From an uncultured Pseudomonadota bacterium (GTDB lineage Bacteria; Pseudomonadota; Alphaproteobacteria; RF32; CAG-239): 37,203 nucleotides of DNA. Below are positions 8,297 through 13,655 of this stretch, piece after piece. Under the pieces are notes generated by a model. That model did no database searches, was not told the DNA's origin, and saw only the letters and a list, made by a program, of their open reading frames with translations. The first letter of the stretch is position 1. Each line of letters begins with the position of its first letter. The stretch is from positions 1 to 37,203 of the forward strand of contig CACWKS010000014.1 in the NCBI GenBank assembly GCA_902761535.1, in the 5' to 3' direction. The translations under genes and the position numbers were made by a program.

Positions 8297-8325
8297 TGGC
8301 AAAACTTGCCCGTATATTGTATAAT
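8297..8325 (+). promoter_or_regulatory. Probable promoter with overlapping dyad upstream of the first VirB2-like gene
   Basis: A perfect -10 TATAAT lies at 8320-8325. Seventeen bases upstream is TGGCAA (8297-8302), a weak -35. A perfect dyad GGCAA-AAC-TTGCC (8298-8310) covers the -35 and part of the spacer, where a repressor could act. AAGGAG and the ATG follow 50 bp downstream. The rest of the 8123-8374 gap is AT-rich with no gene. Confidence 0.5.
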
Positions 8326-8374
8326 ATAATTGTAGGTTTGAATTTTGCAAAATTTAAAATAAAGGAGAACGATT

Positions 8375-8749
8375 ATGAATAAAAAATTCTTTACTTTCGC
8401 GGCCATTATGTTGGTTGCTTTGTTCGGAATGATTGAACCGGCATTAGCTCAACAACACTCAATAATGGCTATTGCTGCTGCAAAAACTTTGGCATTATTC
8501 CAAGCCAGCCGTACCATTCTCTTCATTGTAGGCGGTTTCGGTTTGATCGGTATTGCTTTTGCGGCGATTTTCGGCAAGATGCAGTGGAAATGGTTTGCCG
8601 CTTTGGCCATCGGTTTGGCTATTGTAGCCGCTGCCGGTGCGATTGTTGACTACGCCACAACCACAACTGATTCGAATATGGTTGGTGGAACTTTATCCGG
8701 CGGTAATACTCAGACCAGCTGGGGAACTACTGGTACTACTCAACACTAG
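8375..8749 (+). CDS. VirB2/TrbC-like small membrane protein, paralog 1
   Basis: A 124-residue protein with a signal peptide (cleavage likely after ALA, residue 25), two hydrophobic helices (about 47-66 and 74-92) joined by the short basic turn FGKMQWKW, and a Thr/Gly/Ser-rich tail. This plan (signal peptide, two helices, a Gly/Lys/Trp turn, a second helix of the AIGLAIVAAAGAIVDY type) is that of TrbC/VirB2 pilin subunits of type IV secretion systems. The match is by pattern, not by a search. The ribosome site AAGGAG is strong and a TATAAT promoter lies just upstream. Two paralogs follow. No VirB4, VirB11 or other T4SS gene lies nearby, so a role as pilin, adhesin or membrane peptide is open. 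Confidence 0.6.
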   Translation: MNKKFFTFAAIMLVALFGMIEPALAQQHSIMAIAAAKTLALFQASRTILFIVGGFGLIGIAFAAIFGKMQWKWFAALAIGLAIVAAAGAIVDYATTTTDSNMVGGTLSGGNTQTSWGTTGTTQH

Positions 8750-8761
8750 TATTGTTTAGGA

Positions 8762-8784
8762 GGGCGGGATTATCCCGCCCTTAT
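8762..8784 (+). terminator. Strong GC hairpin after VirB2-like paralog 1
   Basis: A perfect 8-bp GC-rich stem, GGGCGGGA (8762-8769) and TCCCGCCC (8773-8780), with a three-base loop, 12 bp after the stop codon. Only TTAT follows, so it is a weak or partial terminator, or a structure protecting the 3' end of the first message. Confidence 0.5.
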
Positions 8785-8878
8785 CACCAAAGTTTGAACT
8801 TATGTCTGTTGCCTGAGGGCGACAGTCACAAATTCAAAAAAAAGAAAGGCCTAAGCATGAGCTTGAAGGGGAAAGACA

Positions 8879-9226
8879 ATGTCAAAAAAAATGATGTTTT
8901 TCTATATATTAGCGATTGCACTGTTGGGATTTAGCCGGACGGTATGGGCTGATGATGGACAACTTTTTAGTAAGTTAATTGAAAGCGGAAAAGCAATTTT
9001 TGAAGATTTGCGCGAGTTGATTTTTATCGCGGCAGGTTTCGGAATTATCGCAGTCGGCATCGGAGGAATTTTCGGCAACCTCAACTGGAAATGGTTGGGT
9101 GCGATTATTGTATCATTGATAGTGATTGCTTCAGCCGGTGAAATAATCTCCATTATGGTCGGTGAAGAGGCTCCGGTTGAGGATACAGTCACGGAACAAG
9201 ATAATTATGTAAGATTAAAAAAATAG
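8879..9226 (+). CDS. VirB2/TrbC-like small membrane protein, paralog 2
   Basis: A 115-residue relative of the preceding gene: signal peptide ending TVWA (cleavage before DDGQ, residue 25), first helix at about 46-65, the turn FGNLNWKW at 65-72, second helix at about 73-94, and a short acidic then basic tail containing EDTVTE (101-106). It is the most diverged of the three in the helices (GFGIIAVGIGGIFG). GGGG seven to eight bases upstream supports the ATG at 8879. The EDTVTE motif recurs in paralog 3 but not in paralog 1. The coding strand appears richer in G than that of rpoN, hinting at a different history. Function is unknown beyond the pilin-like plan. Confidence 0.6.
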   Translation: MSKKMMFFYILAIALLGFSRTVWADDGQLFSKLIESGKAIFEDLRELIFIAAGFGIIAVGIGGIFGNLNWKWLGAIIVSLIVIASAGEIISIMVGEEAPVEDTVTEQDNYVRLKK

Positions 9227-9239
9227 CAGAGGTGGAGAA

Positions 9240-9851
9240 ATGTTGGGCAAGCTTGACAAGCAAAAACTTTATAACCTCATCATCTTCGGGATGGTGTTGG
9301 CGATGAGTTTGTGTTTTGCCGATCAGGCTTGGGCAAGTATTATTGATGATGTCAGAAAAAGAGCTGTAGCAGTAATTGAGGCGGGGAAACCGGTGGTTTA
9401 TACTTTGGGCGGATTCGGGCTGATTTGCGTGGCTTGGGGCGCTATCTTCGGCAAAATGAGCTGGAAATGGTTTGCCAATTTGGCTATCGGATTGTTTTTG
9501 ATAGCTTATATGGGAATGTTGATTGATTATGTTACGCGAAATCGAAATGAAACTAATACTCAATCGCAATTTCATACAACTCATATAGAAAATCCCGGGG
9601 TTTTCGGCGACACGATAGGTAAACAATCAGTGCTCCACGATTCTGGGCGGTTTATCAGTTTGAAATTAGATGAAGAATATTATGATTTTGAGGATACCGT
9701 GACGGAGTGGGGTAATCAAGAATCACCAGATGTGACGGATCCGAATACGCAAGAACCCAATGAGGAGGGGGGTGATACCCCGCCATGGATTGGCCCTTCT
9801 ATTTGGGGTGGTGGTGGTAATGGACCGAGTCCGTATTTTCCTCCGCAATAA
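9240..9851 (+). CDS. VirB2/TrbC-like membrane protein with long acidic and Gly/Pro-rich tail, paralog 3
   Basis: A 203-residue protein whose first 100 residues repeat the paralog plan. There is a signal peptide ending QAWA (residue 32), a first helix at about 53-70, the turn FGKMSWKW (70-77) and a second helix (about 78-97). The helices are very like paralog 1 (GGFGLI..A..AIFGKM.WKWFA.LAIGL). A tail of about 105 residues follows that the first two lack. It contains EDTVTE (151-156, shared with paralog 2), an acidic Asn/Pro/Glu-rich part and a Gly/Pro/Trp-rich end (WGGGGNGPSPYFPPQ). GGTGGAG precedes the ATG. The tail is unusual for a VirB2-type pilin and could be exposed. The 5' end of this gene recurs as a fragment exactly 1,000 bp downstream. 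Confidence 0.6.
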   Translation: MLGKLDKQKLYNLIIFGMVLAMSLCFADQAWASIIDDVRKRAVAVIEAGKPVVYTLGGFGLICVAWGAIFGKMSWKWFANLAIGLFLIAYMGMLIDYVTRNRNETNTQSQFHTTHIENPGVFGDTIGKQSVLHDSGRFISLKLDEEYYDFEDTVTEWGNQESPDVTDPNTQEPNEEGGDTPPWIGPSIWGGGGNGPSPYFPPQ

Positions 9852-9858
9852 TTATTTA

Positions 9859-10180
9859 TGCCCTTAAGAGAGCGGAGTAAGGCATCTTCGATGAAAAGCC
9901 TGTCATGCCCGTAGTGAGCGATAGCGAACGGAGTAAGGCATCTTCGAATTATTTAAAAATTCGTAGACCCCTTATTCGCCTCATTTCAATCGGCTCAGGG
10001 GTGACAGGTTAAATATTAATGTCATGCCGAGCGGAGTAAGGCATCTTCGAATTATTTAAAAATTCGTAGACCACTTATTCGCCTCATTTCAATCGGCTCA
10101 GGGGGAACAGGTTAAATATTAATGTCATGCCCTTAAGTGAGCGATAGCGAACGAAGTAAGGCATCTTCGAATTATTTTTT
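9859..10180 (+). repeat. Array of imperfect palindromic repeats (four head-to-tail copies)
   Basis: Copies at 9859-9891 (head only), 9902-10008, 10021-10111 and 10125-10180 (tail missing) share GTAAGGCATCTTCGA, then AATTATTTAAAAATTCGTAGACC, then CTTATTCGCCTCATTTCA and TCAGGGG. Starts of copies 2-4 are about 119 and 104 bp apart, and the linker GGTTAAATATTAATGTCATGCC is also repeated. Each full unit can fold into three hairpins: ATGCC/GGCAT, CGAATT/AATTCG and CCCCT/AGGGG with GCC/GGC inside. The same element lies inverted at 36942-37046. No open frame of note. Confidence 0.85.
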
Positions 10181-10247
10181 TAAATAAAGCAAAAATAAGG
10201 AAGTATTTTATCCTCTCTTATCCCTTGCTTGCAAGGGGAAGGATAAA

Positions 10248-10371
10248 CAAGCTTGACAAGCAAAAACTTTATAACCTCATCATCTTCGGGATAGTGTTGG
10301 CGATGAGTTTGTGTTTTGCCGATCAGGCTTGGGCTGATGATAGTATTATTGATCGTGTCAGAGCTATATAG
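10248..10371 (+). pseudogene. Truncated fourth VirB2-like copy (5' fragment of paralog 3)
   Basis: Bases 10248-10334 equal 9248-9334 of paralog 3 with a single mismatch (G9293 to A10293, Met to Ile), at an offset of exactly 1,000 bp. Downstream the similarity continues with a small in-frame insertion (AWADDSIIDRV instead of AWASIIDDV) and ends at a TAG at 10369-10371, before either pilin helix. The original start codon and ribosome site are replaced by unrelated sequence including the hairpin CCCTTGCTTGCAAGGG (10222-10237). It is a decayed or donor fragment covering the signal peptide only. Confidence 0.85.
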
Positions 10372-10422
10372 CCAAAATAAATAAAAAAGCAAAATCATTA
10401 CCTCTTATCTTTGACTTTTATA

Positions 10423-10451
10423 TTGACTTATCCGAAATTAAATAGTATTTC
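10423..10451 (+). promoter_or_regulatory. Possible promoter for hpf-ptsN
   Basis: TTGACT (10423-10428), 17 bases, TATTTC (10446-10451), about 75 bp upstream of hpf. The -35 is good, the -10 poor. A dedicated promoter is expected here because the accessory insert separates hpf from rpoN. Confidence 0.35.
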
Positions 10452-10527
10452 CTAAAGATAGGCTGCAACATTTACAAATATCGTAGCCGTTGTTGATGTG
10501 TTTAAATAAAAATTGAAGGTAAGAAAT

Positions 10528-11079
10528 ATGCAAATTACATTATCAGGTAATCAGGTTGATATCGGAGATCGTCTCCGTTCTCACGTTGAAGAAAGTATCT
10601 TAAACTCGGTTAACAAATATTTTCCGGCACCTATAAGCTGTTCGGTAAACTTTACTAAAGAAAAAGATGATTTCATCGCCGAAGTAACCGTTCACCCTGC
10701 CAAAAACATCATTCTTAAAGGAACAGGACGCGCCGGCGATCCCTACTCTTCATTTGACGCAGCCAACGAACATATCGCAACTCGTTTACGCCGTCACAAA
10801 ACCAAATTAAATGATCATAAAGGTAAAACCGGCATGGCTGAAATCGCTAATGAAGCCGTATTTTCTTATGATGAAAATGCTGAAGAAGTCAATGATGATG
10901 CACCTTTAACCATTGCGGAGTTGGAAGCTAATATTCCTGTATGTACGGTTTCTGAAGCTGTTATGTATATGGATCTTAACAATGAGTCGGCTTTGATGTT
11001 CAAAAATGCTGCCACCAACAACTTTAATATGGTATATCGCCGCAAAGACGGTAATATCGGCTGGGTAGAACCTAAATAA
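10528..11079 (+). CDS. hpf: Ribosome hibernation promoting factor, long form (HPF)
   Basis: HPF binds the decoding region of the 30S subunit in slow-growing cells and, in its long form, joins ribosomes into inactive 100S dimers. The 183-residue protein has the N-terminal domain (MQITLSGNQVDIGDRLRSHV, then the basic RLRRHKTKLNDH near residue 90) and the C-terminal dimerisation domain (about 130-183, ending VYRRKDGNIGWVEPK), so it is the long type usual in alphaproteobacteria. The frame runs up to a TTG, but that codon overlaps the GAAGGT ribosome site, so the ATG at 10528 is the start. It is followed 13 bp later by ptsN, the conserved order. Confidence 0.95.
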   Translation: MQITLSGNQVDIGDRLRSHVEESILNSVNKYFPAPISCSVNFTKEKDDFIAEVTVHPAKNIILKGTGRAGDPYSSFDAANEHIATRLRRHKTKLNDHKGKTGMAEIANEAVFSYDENAEEVNDDAPLTIAELEANIPVCTVSEAVMYMDLNNESALMFKNAATNNFNMVYRRKDGNIGWVEPK

Positions 11080-11092
11080 TTCGGCTATCAGC

Positions 11093-11539
11093 ATGAATAT
11101 TGCTAACCTTTTGCAACAAAACCATATTTTACTTGGATTAAAATCCGGTTCCAAACGCGAATTTTTGCAGGATTTATCGCAACGCGTTTCCGGCATTTGT
11201 TCGATTGATCAACTCACATTATTTGATAATTTGATGGAACGTGAGAATTTAGGTTCCACCGGTTTTGGAAATGGTGTTGCTATTCCTCATGGTCGTTTTT
11301 GTGAGTTGGAACATCCTATGGCTTTTTTTGCTCGCCCGAATTATGCCGTTGACTTTGACGCTATTGACGGCAAACCGGTCGATTTGGTGTTTCTGTTAAT
11401 CTCACCTGAAAATTCCGGAGCCGATCACCTTACGGCGTTAGCTTTATTGTCGCGTTGCTTAAAAAATGACAATGTATGCGAGCAGTTGCGCAATATGTCT
11501 AATCCGACTGAAATATACGCTTTGCTTTGCGAATTATAA
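11093..11539 (+). CDS. ptsN: Nitrogen-regulatory phosphotransferase protein EIIA-Ntr (PtsN)
   Basis: The output component of the nitrogen PTS (PtsP-PtsO-PtsN), which by its phosphorylation state tunes potassium transport, stress and metabolic regulators. The 148-residue EIIA-type domain contains the active-site His in NGVAIPHGRF (about residue 66), preceded by LMERENLGSTGFG and followed by VDLVFLLISPENSGADHLTAL, all standard for PtsN. It lies 13 bp downstream of hpf. No PtsO, PtsP or HPr kinase gene lies in the window. A perfect 16-bp hairpin follows its stop codon. Confidence 0.95.
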   Translation: MNIANLLQQNHILLGLKSGSKREFLQDLSQRVSGICSIDQLTLFDNLMERENLGSTGFGNGVAIPHGRFCELEHPMAFFARPNYAVDFDAIDGKPVDLVFLLISPENSGADHLTALALLSRCLKNDNVCEQLRNMSNPTEIYALLCEL

Positions 11540-11553
11540 ATATTGTCACTACT

Positions 11554-11597
11554 AACAAAAAGCAGAAATGAAAATTTCTGCTTTTTGTTTATCTTTT
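11554..11597 (+). terminator. Terminator after ptsN
   Basis: A perfect 16-bp inverted repeat (arms 11554-11569 and 11574-11589, AACAAAAAGCAGAAAT) with a GAAA loop, followed by TATCTTTT. It closes the hpf-ptsN unit and argues against the histidine kinase frame starting upstream of it. Confidence 0.85.
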
Positions 11598-11653
11598 ATC
11601 AACTAATCTCCTGTACAATAAATCGTAGCGTTTTTTGTGATAGGAGAAAATTT

Positions 11654-13390
11654 GTGTTTTTGAGCCTTAATCGTAAGATAATTTATATGATCTTTACCCT
11701 GACGTTAAGTTCATGTTTATTGTTTCTTTACACGTTTTATATGGCCTACTCGGTAAAAATTCAAAAAGACCAACAATTGTCTATCCAACGCAATCAACAA
11801 TACAACAGCCTTTTATTAAACAATATCAATATTATTAAAGAACTGAAAAACTTTGTAAATAAAAACCATATAACCATAGACGCAAAAAAAAACCAATATT
11901 TACACTCGCTGATTTTTGATACCGAAAATGTCAATTTTCTTGTCAAAGAACAACAATCCATTGCCGAACGCAATGCTCAATTTTCCGAACAATACAAAAC
12001 CATAAAGCATGGTGTTGCCATTATTACCATCAGCACGGTTTTACAGCTTATATTTCTTTTTATTACAGGCTGGATAATCAAGCGCTTAATTCTCACACCG
12101 ATTAACAATATCTCAGCCATTTCCGAACAAATAAGTCTCGGTAATATAAGTTTGCGTATTCCCGAACGCAAAAATCCGCATTTTATTGATGAACTTGACC
12201 ATCTCACCTCTACTTTTAACAATATGCTAGACAATTTGCAAAATATGATGAACAAAATCAAAGAAGAGGAAAATTTCCTGCAATCAATAATCGACAGCAT
12301 TCCTGACGGCATAAGAGTAATTGACGACAAATATAATATAATAATCGCCAATAAAAATTACTACAAATTAGTCGGCAATTCATCTAAACGCCCAGCCAAA
12401 TGCTATGCTTCATCGTTTGGTTATAAATCACCTTGCAACACTGTCAGTTTTAAATGTCCTATACATGAAATCATCCAAAACTCCCAAAAAAGCATTTCTA
12501 CCATTCAACAATTCAGCCATTCTCCCAATAATTATCTTGCAGTTAATGCAGCTCCCTTGTTTTATGACAACAATCATCACTATATTATTGAATCTATTCG
12601 TGACCTAAGCCATGATATCGATTTTTCGCATCAACAAAAGGTTTCTTCTTTGGGCTTCTTATCTTCATCAATTGCTCATGAAATAAAGAACCAATTAGGT
12701 GCCATCCGCATAATTATCGAACATTTTATTATTAAATATTTTAGCGATAAACCCGACAACGCGGAAGATAAAAAACTTATCAACATGATTTATAATGAAA
12801 TTGTCAATGCCACCAAAGTTCCGGAACGTTTGCTTAAACTCATGCGTAACCGAGACCTCTCTTACACTTCGTTTGACTGTGTAGCCGCCATTGCTGAGAC
12901 TGTTGAAGTTTTGGATTATGAGGCTAAAATTAACGGCATAGAAATTAAATTGCAAGCACCATCAAAAGCCATCATGCTTACCGGCAACGAAACTGATTTT
13001 AAAATAGCCTCGATAAACATTATTCTCAATGCTATCAAAGCTATGCCGCAAAAAGGCATTATCAAAATTAAACTATCCTCATCATCTCAAGGAATTCAAA
13101 TCAGCTTTACCGATAGCGGATCAGGCATCAGCAAAGAAAATTTGCATAAAATTTTCACTCCGTTTTTCTCTCATGGAAGTCAATCTCAAACTCCTTCCGG
13201 TACCGGTTTAGGTTTATCCATTGCTAAATCCATTATCGAAAAACAAGGGGGAAATATTACCGTGTCTTCAACTCTCGGCAAGGGTAGTTGTTTCACTTTT
13301 AATTTTCCTTCACAAAAAGACTTGCCAAAATCAAAACAACAGACTATAAAAACAATCAATCAAACTTCAAAAAGGGGCAAAAACAAATGA
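11654..13390 (+). CDS. Orphan membrane PAS sensor histidine kinase
   Basis: A 578-residue sensor kinase. It has TM1 at about 9-33, a short periplasmic or outer helical region, TM2 at about 120-143, a HAMP linker (144-195) and a PAS domain starting [20 protein letters not shown] (about 212). A Cys-rich insert follows ([12 protein letters not shown], then KCPIHEI, about 250-275). The kinase core has H342 in [11 protein letters not shown], an N-box [12 protein letters not shown]1 DSGSGIS and G2 [14 protein letters not shown] chose GTG at 11654 because AGGAG lies seven bases upstream; the frame's earlier codons run through the ptsN terminator. No response regulator is adjacent. Its TGA overlaps the infA start (ATGA). 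The PAS cysteines could bind a metal or heme, or sense redox; the ligand cannot be told. Confidence 0.88.
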   Translation: MFLSLNRKIIYMIFTLTLSSCLLFLYTFYMAYSVKIQKDQQLSIQRNQQYNSLLLNNINIIKELKNFVNKNHITIDAKKNQYLHSLIFDTENVNFLVKEQQSIAERNAQFSEQYKTIKHGVAIITISTVLQLIFLFITGWIIKRLILTPINNISAISEQISLGNISLRIPERKNPHFIDELDHLTSTFNNMLDNLQNMMNKIKEEENFLQSIIDSIPDGIRVIDDKYNIIIANKNYYKLVGNSSKRPAKCYASSFGYKSPCNTVSFKCPIHEIIQNSQKSISTIQQFSHSPNNYLAVNAAPLFYDNNHHYIIESIRDLSHDIDFSHQQKVSSLGFLSSSIAHEIKNQLGAIRIIIEHFIIKYFSDKPDNAEDKKLINMIYNEIVNATKVPERLLKLMRNRDLSYTSFDCVAAIAETVEVLDYEAKINGIEIKLQAPSKAIMLTGNETDFKIASINIILNAIKAMPQKGIIKIKLSSSSQGIQISFTDSGSGISKENLHKIFTPFFSHGSQSQTPSGTGLGLSIAKSIIEKQGGNITVSSTLGKGSCFTFNFPSQKDLPKSKQQTIKTINQTSKRGKNK

Positions 13391-13608
13391 GTAAAGAAGA
13401 ATTATTGGAACTTACCGGTGAGGTTATTGAAAAATTACCTAATGCTATGTTCCGTGTCAAATTAGAAAATGGCGTTGAAATATTAGCTCATACCGCCGGC
13501 AAAATGCGTAAATTTCGCATCCGTGTAATGGTTGGTGATAAAGTCGATATCGAAATGACTCCTTATGACCTGACCAAAGGACGCATTACTTTTCGTCACA
13601 AAGAATAA
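13387..13608 (+). CDS. infA: Translation initiation factor IF-1
   Basis: IF-1 occupies the 30S A site during initiation and helps IF-2 and IF-3 select the initiator tRNA. The 73-residue protein is a single OB fold with the family sequence throughout: [64 protein letters not shown] and FRHKE. Its ATG overlaps the histidine kinase stop by four bases, with AAAAAGGGGC just upstream as ribosome site. Translational coupling to a sensor kinase is unusual for infA. A bidirectional terminator follows. Confidence 0.97.
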   Translation: MSKEELLELTGEVIEKLPNAMFRVKLENGVEILAHTAGKMRKFRIRVMVGDKVDIEMTPYDLTKGRITFRHKE

Positions 13609-13640
13609 AAAAAAGTGCAAATTTGCACTTTTTTTTATTT
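13607..13640. terminator. Bidirectional terminator between infA and valS
   Basis: AAAAAAAGTGCAAATTTGCACTTTTTTTT (13608-13636) is a near-perfect inverted repeat with an A-run on one side and a T-run on the other. It serves both infA (plus) and valS (minus), which converge here. Confidence 0.88.
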
Positions 13641-13655
13641 TTTAGTTTGGAAAAT

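Noticed and set aside
8297..8311. Sigma-54 -24/-12 promoter (TGGCA ... TTGC) upstream of the first pilin-like gene
   Set aside because: The GG and GC doublets are eight bases apart instead of the strictly required ten, and a good TATAAT lies nearby.
8752..8934. 60-codon open frame between pilin-like paralogs 1 and 2
   Set aside because: It runs through the GC hairpin, has no ribosome site and overlaps the start of paralog 2 in another frame.
9859..10180. CRISPR array
   Set aside because: Units are long (about 100-120 bp), internally palindromic and separated by identical rather than unique sequence; no cas genes.
10180..10398. Minus-strand 72-codon frame over the truncated pilin-like copy
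   Set aside because: Antisense shadow of the duplicated sequence; it mirrors a similar antisense frame at 9189-9626 and has no independent support.
11543..11653. Longer N-terminus of the histidine kinase starting at 11543
   Set aside because: It would place coding sequence through the perfect ptsN terminator hairpin; the GTG at 11654 has a well-placed AGGAG.
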